Origin: Veillonella sp. CHU740 | GTDB lineage: Bacteria > Bacillota > Negativicutes > Veillonellales > Veillonellaceae | Direction: 5' to 3' | Length of the DNA: 64,000 nucleotides | NCBI RefSeq assembly: GCF_003992055.1 | Contig: NZ_RQVD01000004.1 | Span: 62,001 to 126,000, forward strand | Shown here: in pieces, positions 29,638 to 39,081 of the stretch | Numbering within the stretch: position 1 is the first letter of the stretch | Layout: each line of letters starts with the position of its first letter | Notes under the pieces: model-generated | Database searches by the model: none | What the model was told of the DNA's origin: nothing | Seen by the model: the letters and a program-made list of their open reading frames with translations, nothing else | Translations under genes and position numbers: made by a program

Positions 29638-31080
29638 ATGAATACACTACTTGAAGCGTTGCGGCAAGCTGTTTCTGCAGATAGAATCCAAGTAGATGCA
29701 GAGTTAGCGCCGTATACGACCTTTCAAATTGGCGGTCCCGCAGACGTGTTAATTCTTCCTCGTTCGGTGAAAGAATTACAAGCTATTATGCGTGTACTGC
29801 ATAGCCATCAGGTAGAGCCTTTTGTATTGGGATTAGGATCTAATGTGCTCATCCAAGATGGTGGAATGCGTGGCGTTGTGCTTTGTTTGAAAGAATTACA
29901 AGAGGAACAACACCGTAATGGTACTACGATTATCATGAGTGCGGGGTATACGTTGAAAGAAGTGTCCGAATACGCCCAACGTGAAAGCTTAAGTGGCTTG
30001 GAATTTGCCATTGGCATTCCAGGTAGCTTAGGTGGAGCTGTATTTATGAATGCTGGTGCCTATGATGGCGAAATGGATCAAGTGGTAACTGGCGTAGATG
30101 CGGTTGATATGCAAGGAAACTTGCACCACTATAATCGAGAAGAATTACAGTTTGCCTATCGCCATAGTCGCTTTCACGAGAACCATGAAATCATTGTTCG
30201 TGTGACCATGGAATTACAGGAAGGAAATCCTGAGGATATCCAAAACCGTATGGATGAATTGACGGAAAAACGAGAGTCTAAGCAACCATTGGAGCATGCC
30301 AGCGCAGGGTCCACGTTCAAGCGCCCACCAGGGTATTATGCAGGTACCTTGATTGACCAAACAGGTTTGAAAGGGCTATCCGTAGGGCCTGCAGAAGTAT
30401 CTATGAAACATGCTGGATTTGTGGTGAATCGAGGCGGCGCTACAGCCAATGATGTGCTCGGTGTAATTCATGAGGTCCAAAAGCGGATTCATGCAGCTCA
30501 TGGGGTGCAGTTGGAACCAGAGGTGCGTATTTTGGGGGAAGCCCAAGAGCGAACTAGTTCTGTAGTCACCGTTGTAAGAGCTCAAGAGGTAGATATTCCA
30601 GCGCTGTCTAAATTATGTGCTGATACTTTTAGAGAAACTTTTAGTCATGACAATACAGAAGAGGAATTACAAGCCTTCTTTGATGAGGCCTATAACCATG
30701 ATGTGTTGAAACGTGAGTTGGAACATGATGAGAGCGAAACATATCTAGCTTACGTAGATGATGTGTTGACAGGGTATTTAAAAGTGAATTGGGGTGATGC
30801 ACAAACAGAGCATGAATTAGAAAATGCTTTTGAAGTGCAGCGAATTTACGTACTGAAAGCATACCAAGGATATGGTGTGGGCAGAGCGTTATTCGATAAA
30901 GCTATGCGCATTGCTGAGTCAGGCGATTTTGCTTGGGCTTGGTTAGGCGTGTGGGAGAAAAATTATAAAGCTCAAAAATTCTATGGACGTTATGGATTTG
31001 AAAAGTTCAGTGAGCATCAATTCGTTGTGACACCGGATAAGACAGATACAGATTGGCTGTTGAAGAAATCCTTGCGATAA
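29638..31080 (+). CDS. murB: MurB-acetyltransferase fusion (UDP-N-acetylenolpyruvoylglucosamine reductase + GNAT domain)
   Basis: 480 residues in one uninterrupted frame. Residues 1-300 are a complete type II MurB, which reduces UDP-GlcNAc-enolpyruvate to UDP-MurNAc with FAD and NADPH: TTFQIGGPAD, LGLGSNVL, GIPGSLGGAVFMNAGAY, the proton-donor Ser225 in AGSTFKRP and Glu295 in LEPEVRILG. Residues about 310-480 are a GNAT acetyltransferase like PaiA (polyamine acetyltransferase), with the acetyl-CoA loop QGYGVG at 410-415 and WLGVWEKN. MurB normally ends near 300. The fusion is unusual; a lost stop between neighbours or a sequencing artefact should be excluded. Confidence 0.9.
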   Translation: MNTLLEALRQAVSADRIQVDAELAPYTTFQIGGPADVLILPRSVKELQAIMRVLHSHQVEPFVLGLGSNVLIQDGGMRGVVLCLKELQEEQHRNGTTIIMSAGYTLKEVSEYAQRESLSGLEFAIGIPGSLGGAVFMNAGAYDGEMDQVVTGVDAVDMQGNLHHYNREELQFAYRHSRFHENHEIIVRVTMELQEGNPEDIQNRMDELTEKRESKQPLEHASAGSTFKRPPGYYAGTLIDQTGLKGLSVGPAEVSMKHAGFVVNRGGATANDVLGVIHEVQKRIHAAHGVQLEPEVRILGEAQERTSSVVTVVRAQEVDIPALSKLCADTFRETFSHDNTEEELQAFFDEAYNHDVLKRELEHDESETYLAYVDDVLTGYLKVNWGDAQTEHELENAFEVQRIYVLKAYQGYGVGRALFDKAMRIAESGDFAWAWLGVWEKNYKAQKFYGRYGFEKFSEHQFVVTPDKTDTDWLLKKSLR

Positions 31081-31083
31081 ACC

Positions 31084-31113
31084 TTGACATGCACCATAGA
31101 TTTTGAGTATAAT
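31084..31113 (+). promoter_or_regulatory. rplM: rplM-rpsI promoter
   Basis: TTGACA (31084-31089), 18 bp, TATAAT (31108-31113): both boxes are perfect. Confidence 0.85.
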
Positions 31114-31121
31114 ATTTCGGT

Positions 31122-31169
31122 AAGCAATTTGTACGGACTTCCACTAGCCCCGGAAGGTGGCAATTGCTT
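31122..31169 (+). promoter_or_regulatory. L13 ribosomal-protein leader
   Basis: A leader stem (AAGCAATT with AATTGCTT) encloses an inner CTTCC/GGAAG stem, as in the L13 leader motif of Firmicutes, between the promoter and rplM. It probably mediates autoregulation by L13. Confidence 0.75.
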
Positions 31170-31205
31170 CTGTTAATACATTCTTGTTATTAGGAGGAAA
31201 GCAGC

Positions 31206-31646
31206 ATGAAAACTACATTTATGGCCAATGCGAACAATATTGAACGCAAATGGTATGTTGTTGACGCTGAAGGTAAAACTTTAGGACGTCTTGCTGCCGA
31301 AGTTGCTAAAGTTCTTCGGGGCAAACATAAACCAACTTTTACACCACATGCAGACACTGGTGACCACGTTATCGTTGTGAACGCAGAAAAAGTGCGTGTA
31401 ACTGGTAAAAAATTATTACAAAAAGAATATTTCCGTCATTCTGGATATCCAGGCGGATCCCGTTTCACTACACTTGCTATGATGTTGGAAAAACATCCTG
31501 AACGCGTAATCGAAATGGCAGTTAAAGGTATGCTTCCAAAAAATAAATTGGGTGCACAACAATACCGTAAATTGAATGTATATGCTGGCGCTGAGCATCC
31601 ACATGCTGCTCAAAAACCAGAAGTGTTAGAGTTAAATATCCGTTAA
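31206..31646 (+). CDS. rplM: 50S ribosomal protein L13
   Basis: L13 binds 23S rRNA early in assembly of the large subunit. The 146 residues are full length: [54 protein letters not shown] (shown in part) and [33 protein letters not shown] precedes the ATG. It forms the universal rplM-rpsI pair, 21 bases ahead of rpsI. Confidence 0.98.
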   Translation: MKTTFMANANNIERKWYVVDAEGKTLGRLAAEVAKVLRGKHKPTFTPHADTGDHVIVVNAEKVRVTGKKLLQKEYFRHSGYPGGSRFTTLAMMLEKHPERVIEMAVKGMLPKNKLGAQQYRKLNVYAGAEHPHAAQKPEVLELNIR

Positions 31647-31667
31647 TACCGGGAGGAGGAACAAATA

Positions 31668-32060
31668 ATGGCAGTAGCACAATACTACGGCACTGGTCGT
31701 AGAAAATCTTCCGTTGCTAGAGTTCGTCTGGTACCGGGTACAGGTAAAATCACTGTAAACAAACGTGAATTAAATGAATATTTTGGTCGTCAAACTCTTG
31801 AGTTAATTGTTAAACAACCATTGGTGTTGACAAATACTTTAGAACAATACGACGTTGTGGCAACTGTTGCTGGTGGCGGCCCATCCGGTCAAGCTGGTGC
31901 AATTCGTCACGGTGTGTCTCGCGCGTTATTAGAAGTAGATGGCGAACTTCGTCAATCTCTTAAAAAAGCTGGCTTCTTGACTCGTGACCCACGTATGAAA
32001 GAACGTAAAAAATACGGTCTTAAAAAAGCTCGTAAAGCATCTCAATTCTCCAAACGTTAA
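31668..32060 (+). CDS. rpsI: 30S ribosomal protein S9
   Basis: S9 lies in the 30S head, its C-terminal tail reaching the P-site tRNA. The 130 residues are complete: [39 protein letters not shown], and the basic tail [25 protein letters not shown] precedes the ATG. A strong terminator follows the pair. Confidence 0.98.
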   Translation: MAVAQYYGTGRRKSSVARVRLVPGTGKITVNKRELNEYFGRQTLELIVKQPLVLTNTLEQYDVVATVAGGGPSGQAGAIRHGVSRALLEVDGELRQSLKKAGFLTRDPRMKERKKYGLKKARKASQFSKR

Positions 32061-32070
32061 TATTTGGCGA

Positions 32071-32112
32071 TTGCAAATCCCAGTACCTTTATGGTACTGG
32101 GATTTTTTTGCA
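32071..32112 (+). terminator. Terminator of rplM-rpsI
   Basis: AAATCCCAGTACC and its exact complement around TTTAT, then seven T. Confidence 0.92.
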
Positions 32113-32130
32113 TTTTAATAATGAGAGTTA

Positions 32131-32174
32131 TTGAAAATAATATCCTTTTAATGTATAATAATGATAATGATAAT
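32131..32174 (+). promoter_or_regulatory. recJ: recJ promoter with a triple NATAAT tract
   Basis: TTGAAA (32131-32136), 17 bp, TATAAT (32154-32159). Overlapping and following the -10 is AATAAT-GATAAT-GATAAT (32157-32174), three hexamers in the style of a Fur box, though all in one orientation. Confidence 0.65.
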
Positions 32175-32201
32175 GAAAGAAAAATCCATCCTGAGGTATA
32201 T

Positions 32202-34211
32202 ATGAAAAAGGTAGAAACGCACAAAGGTAAACGTTGGAATGTTGCCGTTACACAAGAAGCAATTGAAACAAAATTGACCTCTGGATTATCTGTACATCCC
32301 ATAGTTTCTCATTTATTGGCAAATCGCGGGATTACAACGGTTGAAGCAGGTCAAACATTTTTATATAGTACAATGGACGATTTGTTGGACCCTTTCACAT
32401 TAAAAGGCATGCGAGAAGCTGTGGAAGAGATTGAAAGGGTGTTAGCATCTAATGGATCTATTGTAATTTATGGCGATTATGATGTGGATGGAATTACGGC
32501 TACATCGTTAATGTATCGCTTTTTTTCGCGCTTAGGTGCCAATGCAAGCTATTACATACCGGAGCGACAAAGTGAAGGGTATGGCCTTAATTTAGAGGCT
32601 TTAGAATATTTGATTCAAGAAAAAACAGATCTAATCATATCTGTAGATTGTGGGATTAGTTCCTATGATATTGTAGAAGCTGTACGCGATCGAGTATCTA
32701 TGATTATTACAGATCATCATACAGCACCGCCTCAAATTCCACGAGCTACAGCAGTTGTGAATCACAAACAACCGGATTGTCCATATGAGGACAAAAACTT
32801 ATCTGGTGTTGGTGTTGCTTTTAAAGTGTGCCAAGCTCTGTGGAAACGCCGCACTGGTGAAGAATATGGTGATGATTTAGATATTGTAGCATTAGGTACC
32901 GTAGCAGATGTGGTACCTCTGGTGGGAGAAAATCGTATTATTGTCCGCGAAGGGTTACGAAAAATGACGGAGAGCCCTAACTTGGGAATTAAAGCTCTGA
33001 TAGAAGTGGCAGGTTTGACGGGAAAAGCTATTTCTGCAGGACATATAGGATTCACGTTAGCACCAAGGTTAAATGCGGCAGGTCGAGTGACCCATGCCAC
33101 AAGAGCAGTAGAATTGTTAATTACAGATAGCTCGCAAGAAGCAATGGAAATTGCGGAAGAACTACAAGAAACGAATGCAGAGCGACAGCAGATAGAGAGA
33201 GCTATTTTTGAAGAGGCCTATCAGGCAGTACTAGCACAAGGGACATTGGCTGAGCAATGTATTGTGGTAGCAGGAGAAGGATGGCATCCAGGAGTCATTG
33301 GTATCGTAGCCTCTCGATTAGTAGAAGCTTTTTATAAGCCGACGATGGTCATCAGTATTCACGATGGCATAGGAAAAGGTTCTTGTCGAAGTATTGATAA
33401 TTGTAATATTTATGATGTGTTGTGTTCGGCTAAGGATGTATTGATTCAATTTGGTGGTCATTCTCAGGCGGCTGGATTTAGTGTGAAGGCAGATCAGATT
33501 GATGATTTGAGGAATCGAGCGAGTGCTTATTGTCGTGAACATTTAGTAGATACCGATTATATTCCTATTATTGATATTGATGGCATTGTATCTAGTGAAG
33601 ATATTTCGATTGATTTAATTGACCAAATCGCAACGTTAGAGCCATACGGAATGGGGAATAGTACGCCGGTGTTTGCTATTCCCGACATTGCCGTGCAGAA
33701 TTTATATCCTATGGGCTTTCAAAAGAACCACTGTAAAATTGTACTGCAAGGTCAGCAAGGTCCTGTTGATGCCGTAGCATGGCAAGGGGAACATTATATG
33801 CAAGAAATTTTTGCAGATGATCCGGTGAAAATAGCATTTACTTTGCAGAAAAATGAATGGCAAGGAACGGTGCGGCCTCAATTAATCGTACAGGATATGA
33901 GTCCCCTACAAGAGCAACGGGAACAGTTGACTGTGGAAGGCCTCCGCAAGATGTATGTGGTAGTCAAGAATGTGTTCCGATCTCCTACGGCACCGAAATA
34001 TATTGTAGAGCGGGAAGCGTTGGAAGGAAAACCTCGTGAGATGACACCTCGAGAAGTGATACTTTCATTAGAAGTATTTAAAGAGTTGGGAATTTTACAA
34101 GAAGAAGTCATAGAAGATGGACGTCATGTATATCGATGGATGCAAGTCAAACAAAAATTGGAATTGCATACATCATTGACATTTATGAATTATAGTCAGG
34201 AGGGATCATAA
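32202..34211 (+). CDS. recJ: Single-stranded-DNA-specific exonuclease RecJ
   Basis: RecJ degrades single-stranded DNA 5' to 3' in recombination and mismatch repair. The 669 residues contain the DHH motifs: IYGDYDVDGITATSL, SVDCGISSYD, ITDHHTAPPQ, AVVNHKQPDCPY and GTVADVVPL; the DHHA1 part has GGHSQAAGFS, and a C-terminal OB-type region follows. The start is the ATG at 32202 with CTGAGG before it; the upstream frame runs through the rpsI terminator and cannot be coding. Its stop codon overlaps the relA start by one base. Confidence 0.95.
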   Translation: MKKVETHKGKRWNVAVTQEAIETKLTSGLSVHPIVSHLLANRGITTVEAGQTFLYSTMDDLLDPFTLKGMREAVEEIERVLASNGSIVIYGDYDVDGITATSLMYRFFSRLGANASYYIPERQSEGYGLNLEALEYLIQEKTDLIISVDCGISSYDIVEAVRDRVSMIITDHHTAPPQIPRATAVVNHKQPDCPYEDKNLSGVGVAFKVCQALWKRRTGEEYGDDLDIVALGTVADVVPLVGENRIIVREGLRKMTESPNLGIKALIEVAGLTGKAISAGHIGFTLAPRLNAAGRVTHATRAVELLITDSSQEAMEIAEELQETNAERQQIERAIFEEAYQAVLAQGTLAEQCIVVAGEGWHPGVIGIVASRLVEAFYKPTMVISIHDGIGKGSCRSIDNCNIYDVLCSAKDVLIQFGGHSQAAGFSVKADQIDDLRNRASAYCREHLVDTDYIPIIDIDGIVSSEDISIDLIDQIATLEPYGMGNSTPVFAIPDIAVQNLYPMGFQKNHCKIVLQGQQGPVDAVAWQGEHYMQEIFADDPVKIAFTLQKNEWQGTVRPQLIVQDMSPLQEQREQLTVEGLRKMYVVVKNVFRSPTAPKYIVEREALEGKPREMTPREVILSLEVFKELGILQEEVIEDGRHVYRWMQVKQKLELHTSLTFMNYSQEGS

Positions 34212-36436
34212 TGGTAAGTACTATGAGTAACCTTCATGAACATACATTTAATAAAGAGCGTGAATTTGGACAGTTTATGGATCGGGTGCAATCGTATTTG
34301 CCAAAAGAAGATTGGCCCGTCATAGAACGTGCATTTGCATTGGCTGATAAGGCCCATGCACCACAAAAACGTGCATCAGGGGAACCCTATATTTTACATC
34401 CATTGGGAGTCGCAACGATTTTAAGTGAATTGCAAATTGATCGGTCCACATTGGTATCAGCCTTATTACATGATGTCGTAGAGGACACGGAAGTGACGTT
34501 AGAAGACGTGGAAGCTGAATTTGGTCCTGAGGTGGCATTCTTGGTAGATGGTGTGACAAAACTGAATCAGTTTCAATACCAAACGAAAGAAGAGCAGCAA
34601 ATTGAAAATTATCGCAAGATGATTTTAGCTATGGCAAAAGATGTGCGGGTTGTTGTGATTAAGTTGGGCGACCGATTGCATAATATGCGCACGTTAAAGC
34701 ATATGCGTCCTGACAAGCAACAACGTATTGCGCAAGAAACATTGGAAATTTTTGCCCCGTTAGCGCATCGCCTGGGGATCTTTAATATTAAATGGGAATT
34801 GGAAGACTTGTCATTCCGCTATTTAGAACCTGAAAAATATTATGATCTTGTTCAGCAGATGAGTGAAAAGCGGCAGGCTCGTGAAAATATCGTTAATGAT
34901 ACGATGGATACCTTAAAAAAGGCATTAGAGACAGCTCATATTGCAGCAGATGTAAAAGGGCGTCCTAAGCATTTCTACAGCATTTATAAAAAAATGAAAA
35001 AAGACAATCGTGACTTGTCTCAAATTTATGATTTATATGCTGTTCGTGTCATTGTAGATACAATTCCAGATTGTTACGCTGTATTGGGAACTGTACATAG
35101 TTTATGGAAACCATTGCCATACCGATTTAAAGATTATATTGCTATGCCTAAATCCAATATGTATCAATCACTACATACTACGATTATTGGAACAATGGGA
35201 CAACCTGTGGAAATTCAAATTCGCACATGGGATATGCATCGTGTATCCGAATATGGTGTAGCGGCCCATTGGCGTTATAAAGAAGGTAATAAAGGTAAAG
35301 CAGAAGCTGACTTTGATGCCAAGGTAGGGTGGATTCGCCAAGTTTTGGAATGGCAAGATGGCAGTGATCCAAAAGAATTATTAAATGCTTTGAAACTAGA
35401 TGTCTTTACGGGTGAAGTATTCGTATTTACCCCAAAAGGCGATGTGATGAAGCTACCGAAAGGGACGGTGCCACTTGATTTTGCCTATCGTGTTCACACA
35501 GATGTGGGGAATAAATGCGTAGGGGCTAAGATCAATGGAAAAATCGTTCCACTAGACTATGAGCTGCAAAATGGCGATATTGTAGAAATTGTTACGTCTA
35601 AAAATGGTAAACCTCGTTTAGATTGGTTGAATATTGTTGGTTCTACAGAAAGTAAAACCAAAATTAAAAATTGGTTTAAACGAGAAAATAAAGAAGAAAA
35701 TATTGTTAAAGGGCGCGAATTACTAGAAAAAGAATCAAAGCGACTAGGTTACGATTGGAAAGAACTTACAAAGAGTGGGCGCTTAGAAAAAATCGGAAAA
35801 TCTTTGAATGCCGGTGGTGAAGCGGAACTGTTTTCTGCCGTTGGCTTTGGAGGCCTCTCTGTTAATACTGTACTGTTGCGACTCATCGATATGCATAAGC
35901 AAGATGTTGCTAAAGAAGAGCAACGAAAAGATACGATGGCTGTTATCGATCGACTGAAAATACATCAAGGGAAATCGAAAAAAAGTAGCAGTGGTGTATT
36001 AGTTAAAGGTGAGTCAGGAGTCATGGTACGTATGGCCCGTTGCTGTAATCCTGTTCCAGGTGATGATATTATCGGTTATATCACACGTGGTCGTGGTGTA
36101 TCTGTTCATCGTGCGGATTGCACTAATATTGGACATACACCTGATGATGTGAATCGTATGATCGAAGTGGATTGGGAAGGCGCTACGCAGGAGCACTTCC
36201 AAGTCAATGTGTCTGTACATGCCTATGATCGCAGTGGATTGTTGATGGAAGTGATGGCAGCCTTGTCAGAAATGAAGATTAACATATCTAATATCAATGC
36301 TAAAACAGATGATACGAAAGATGTCACAATCCACTTAATTTTGGATATTAAAGACCTATCGCAGCTAGACTATGTGATGACTAAGTTGCGACGAGTCAAA
36401 GATGTGTATTCTGTACATCGCGGAGGAAAAACATGA
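34211..36436 (+). CDS. relA: Bifunctional (p)ppGpp synthetase/hydrolase (Rel)
   Basis: Rel makes and destroys the stringent-response alarmone (p)ppGpp. The 741 residues show an intact hydrolase HD domain ([23 protein letters not shown]), synthetase motifs ([31 protein letters not shown]), a TGS domain ([20 protein letters not shown]), a zinc-finger-like Cys-rich part ([14 protein letters not shown]) and a C-terminal ACT domain. Both activities should be present. GGAGG precedes the ATG, which shares a base with the recJ stop. It leads a long run to aspS. Confidence 0.96.
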   Translation: MVSTMSNLHEHTFNKEREFGQFMDRVQSYLPKEDWPVIERAFALADKAHAPQKRASGEPYILHPLGVATILSELQIDRSTLVSALLHDVVEDTEVTLEDVEAEFGPEVAFLVDGVTKLNQFQYQTKEEQQIENYRKMILAMAKDVRVVVIKLGDRLHNMRTLKHMRPDKQQRIAQETLEIFAPLAHRLGIFNIKWELEDLSFRYLEPEKYYDLVQQMSEKRQARENIVNDTMDTLKKALETAHIAADVKGRPKHFYSIYKKMKKDNRDLSQIYDLYAVRVIVDTIPDCYAVLGTVHSLWKPLPYRFKDYIAMPKSNMYQSLHTTIIGTMGQPVEIQIRTWDMHRVSEYGVAAHWRYKEGNKGKAEADFDAKVGWIRQVLEWQDGSDPKELLNALKLDVFTGEVFVFTPKGDVMKLPKGTVPLDFAYRVHTDVGNKCVGAKINGKIVPLDYELQNGDIVEIVTSKNGKPRLDWLNIVGSTESKTKIKNWFKRENKEENIVKGRELLEKESKRLGYDWKELTKSGRLEKIGKSLNAGGEAELFSAVGFGGLSVNTVLLRLIDMHKQDVAKEEQRKDTMAVIDRLKIHQGKSKKSSSGVLVKGESGVMVRMARCCNPVPGDDIIGYITRGRGVSVHRADCTNIGHTPDDVNRMIEVDWEGATQEHFQVNVSVHAYDRSGLLMEVMAALSEMKINISNINAKTDDTKDVTIHLILDIKDLSQLDYVMTKLRRVKDVYSVHRGGKT

Positions 36437-36882
36437 GAGCAGTAGTACAACGAGTGAGTTCTTCCTCTGTTACAGTGGAAGACACTATCATTGGCAGTAC
36501 TCAGCAAGGGCTGCTAGTATTGCTAGGTATTGCAGATGATGATACCTTGGAAGATGTGCAATATATCTGTGATAAGGTAAGCCATCTGCGAATTTTTGAA
36601 GATGATAATGACAAAATGAACCTATCCCTTCTAGATATAGGCGGCGAGGTTTGCGTAGTGTCACAGTTCACACTCTATGGAGATGCACGCAAAGGACGGC
36701 GCCCCAATTTTATGAAAGCAGCAGCTCCTGACAAGGCAGAAGCTTTATACGCACGCACTGTGGAAGCTTTCAAAGAAAAGGGGGTTCCAGTGAGTACAGG
36801 ACAGTTTCAAGCTCATATGGAAGTAGCTCTTGTTAACGATGGGCCTGTTACGATTTTGTTAGATAGTCATAAAGAGTTTTAA
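36433..36882 (+). CDS. dtd: D-aminoacyl-tRNA deacylase
   Basis: Dtd removes D-amino acids (and glycine from tRNA-Ala) from mischarged tRNA. The 149 residues match the family: [13 protein letters not shown] at the N-terminus, the active-site SQFTLYGD and [10 protein letters not shown], and the cross-dimer GxP-type NDGPVTI near the C-terminus. It overlaps the relA stop by four bases (ATGA), the common rel-dtd pairing. Confidence 0.96.
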   Translation: MRAVVQRVSSSSVTVEDTIIGSTQQGLLVLLGIADDDTLEDVQYICDKVSHLRIFEDDNDKMNLSLLDIGGEVCVVSQFTLYGDARKGRRPNFMKAAAPDKAEALYARTVEAFKEKGVPVSTGQFQAHMEVALVNDGPVTILLDSHKEF

Positions 36883-36894
36883 TGGAGTGTACAG

Positions 36895-37518
36895 ATGAAG
36901 TTATATTATATGCCCTTAGGTGCGTATGGGACGAATTGTTATATTGCTCATAATGAAGCAGATAATACATGCCTAGTAACGGACCCTGGAGATGAGGGTG
37001 AAAAATTAAAAGAAATTCTTGATAGCCATAATTTTAAAGTGACGGGAATTTTATTGACCCATGGTCACAGTGATCATATAGGGGCCGTGCAAACATTGGT
37101 AGATACTTATCATGTGCCTGTGTATATACATAAAGGTGATGCAGAGTATTTAGAAAGTGCAGAAGTAAATCTAAGTGCTCGTTCCGGTAGACATATAACT
37201 GTACAAGTTGATGATGTGCGCTATGTAAAAGAAGGAGATACGATTTCTCTGGGAGATACGGTGTTTACAGTCATAGAAACACCTGGACATACACCAGGTG
37301 GTGTATGCTATTATACAGAAGGCACATTACTTGCGGGGGACACCCTATTTCAAGGCTCTGTAGGCAGAACAGATTTTCCTAATGGAGATTTTGAGTTGTT
37401 AAGTAAAGGCATCAAGGAAAAGCTTTATACATTACCAGATGATACAAAGGTGTATCCAGGACATGGGCCGGAGACGACAATTGGTGAAGAAAAGCAGTAT
37501 AATCCTTTTGTGCGATAG
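36895..37518 (+). CDS. MBL-fold hydrolase (glyoxalase II-like)
   Basis: A 207-residue cytosolic metallo-beta-lactamase fold protein. THGHSDHIGA (about 59-68) gives the HxHxDH metal site, ETPGHTPGG the third His, GDTLF the bridging Asp and YPGHGPETTI the last His. It resembles YqgX-type hydrolases, which hydrolyse hydroxyacylglutathione-like thioesters, but the substrate here is unknown. It sits 12 bases after dtd in the rel operon, a common order in Firmicutes. Confidence 0.92.
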   Translation: MKLYYMPLGAYGTNCYIAHNEADNTCLVTDPGDEGEKLKEILDSHNFKVTGILLTHGHSDHIGAVQTLVDTYHVPVYIHKGDAEYLESAEVNLSARSGRHITVQVDDVRYVKEGDTISLGDTVFTVIETPGHTPGGVCYYTEGTLLAGDTLFQGSVGRTDFPNGDFELLSKGIKEKLYTLPDDTKVYPGHGPETTIGEEKQYNPFVR

Positions 37519-37526
37519 GTGATAGG

Positions 37527-38597
37527 ATGGGAAAACAATCCATACAATATTGGCTGCGTTGCATCTTGCTAGTCTTAGCCACTATAGGAATCTCGATTGC
37601 CTTGCCTGTCGTTATGCCGTTAATAGTGGCCATTGTACTAACATTAATTTTGTGGCCTTTGGTAAATCTTACGCAAGAAGGACTTCAAAAGTATTGGAAA
37701 GGCTGTCCTAGATGGATTGCCATCATTCCTTCCTTTGTGATTGTCATCTTGTTATCCTTCTTGCTAGTACGTCATGTGATCGTGCCTGTGATTGGGGAAT
37801 TAACAAAATTATTGGCAAATTTACCGTACGTACTCGACCAATTTGCTCTTGTGGTGAAAGGGCTACAAGGGGTGGATGGAGAAAGTATTATTCCTCATCA
37901 ATTTGATGGTATTATCAACTCCACACTTATAAAAATTGGCAATTATGGCGTCGACTTAGCGCAGCGAAGTGTGCTTGCTATTGTTTCTTTAGCCAGTACA
38001 TTACTGCAGCTATTATTGGTGCCAATTCTAACGTTCTATTTATTAAAAGATGGACGTGACATTAAAAAAGCAATTTTAGGAATTTTTTCAAAGCCTACCT
38101 CCACGCACTTGGAAGAAGTGGTAACAGATATTCATCGTACATTAGGTGGGTATTTGCGGGGTCAGTTGTTACTGGCAACCAATATGTTTTGCCTTACCTT
38201 CATTGTCTGTTATGTGTACGACCTACCATATCCATTGGTACTTGCCGTACTAGCAGGCATTGCAGAATGGATTCCTATTATTGGACCTTTCTTGAGTGCT
38301 GTACCAGCCATTATTTTAGGGGCTGTTATTAGTGGTCCTCTGGCTGTGAAAGTTGCCATTACATATGGTATTTTACAGTTGTTAGATGGACAAATTATCA
38401 TGCCGAAAATTATGGGGCATGTCATAAAATTGCCACCATTAGTGATTATTACGGCAATTTTCGTGGGAGGCTATTTCTTTGGTATCATCGGTATGATGGT
38501 AGCAGTACCAGTTACAGCGACCACACAAATTGTAGCGAAACGCTTATGGTATTTTAATACATATTATAGATTACAGAAAGAGGAACATCATGGATAA
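37527..38597 (+). CDS. AI-2E family transporter
   Basis: A 356-residue membrane protein with about eight hydrophobic segments in the AI-2E (YhhQ/PerM/TqsA) order: a paired N-terminal hairpin (about 10-45), a long extramembrane middle, and the C-terminal block with IPIIGPFLSAVPAIILG, LLDGQIIMPKIMGHVIKLPP and GGYFFGIIGMMVAVPV. Members move varied solutes, including autoinducer-2 and Na+/H+; substrate unknown here. It begins nine bases after the MBL gene and overlaps fur by eight. Confidence 0.92.
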   Translation: MGKQSIQYWLRCILLVLATIGISIALPVVMPLIVAIVLTLILWPLVNLTQEGLQKYWKGCPRWIAIIPSFVIVILLSFLLVRHVIVPVIGELTKLLANLPYVLDQFALVVKGLQGVDGESIIPHQFDGIINSTLIKIGNYGVDLAQRSVLAIVSLASTLLQLLLVPILTFYLLKDGRDIKKAILGIFSKPTSTHLEEVVTDIHRTLGGYLRGQLLLATNMFCLTFIVCYVYDLPYPLVLAVLAGIAEWIPIIGPFLSAVPAIILGAVISGPLAVKVAITYGILQLLDGQIIMPKIMGHVIKLPPLVIITAIFVGGYFFGIIGMMVAVPVTATTQIVAKRLWYFNTYYRLQKEEHHG

Positions 38598-39081
38598 AAC
38601 AACAGAAGTACAAGCAACAATGGACAAATTGAAAGAGCGCATTAAAGATAAAAAGTATAAATTGACTACACAACGTCAAATCATTTTGCAAACATTCATC
38701 GAAGCAGAAGAAAAACATCTCAGCGCAGAAGATGTGTATATTTTAGTGAAAAAGAACAATCCAGATATTGGATTAGCTACGATTTATCGTACATTGGATT
38801 TGTTCACAGAGTTAGACTTAGTAAAACGTTTAGATTTTGGTGATGGTCGTAATCGCTATGAATTAAATAGTGATGAATTTTCTCATTTCCACCATCATTT
38901 AATCTGCGTAAAATGTGGCTGTGTCAAAGAATTTGAAGATGATATGTTAGAAACATTAGAATCTATCATTGCTAAAAAATTAAACTTCCATACTACCGAT
39001 CATCAATTGAAAGTTTATGGTTTCTGTGGAGACTGTCACGAAGCTGCCAAAGCATTAGAAGCTGAAAAGGGTCATGAATAA
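38590..39081 (+). CDS. fur: Fur family transcriptional regulator
   Basis: A 163-residue metal-dependent repressor. A winged-helix DNA-binding domain (about 12-95) has LTTQRQIILQTF, HLSAEDVY and the recognition helix ATIYRTLDLFTELDLV. The dimerisation domain has HFHHHLICVKCGCVKEF (metal site 1 and the first structural CxxC) and GFCGDCHE (second CxxC). The sequence reads as Fur (iron) rather than PerR or Zur, but sub-type cannot be fixed by eye. It overlaps both neighbours by eight bases. Candidate targets in the window are the rbr and recJ promoters. Confidence 0.9.
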   Translation: MDKTTEVQATMDKLKERIKDKKYKLTTQRQIILQTFIEAEEKHLSAEDVYILVKKNNPDIGLATIYRTLDLFTELDLVKRLDFGDGRNRYELNSDEFSHFHHHLICVKCGCVKEFEDDMLETLESIIAKKLNFHTTDHQLKVYGFCGDCHEAAKALEAEKGHE

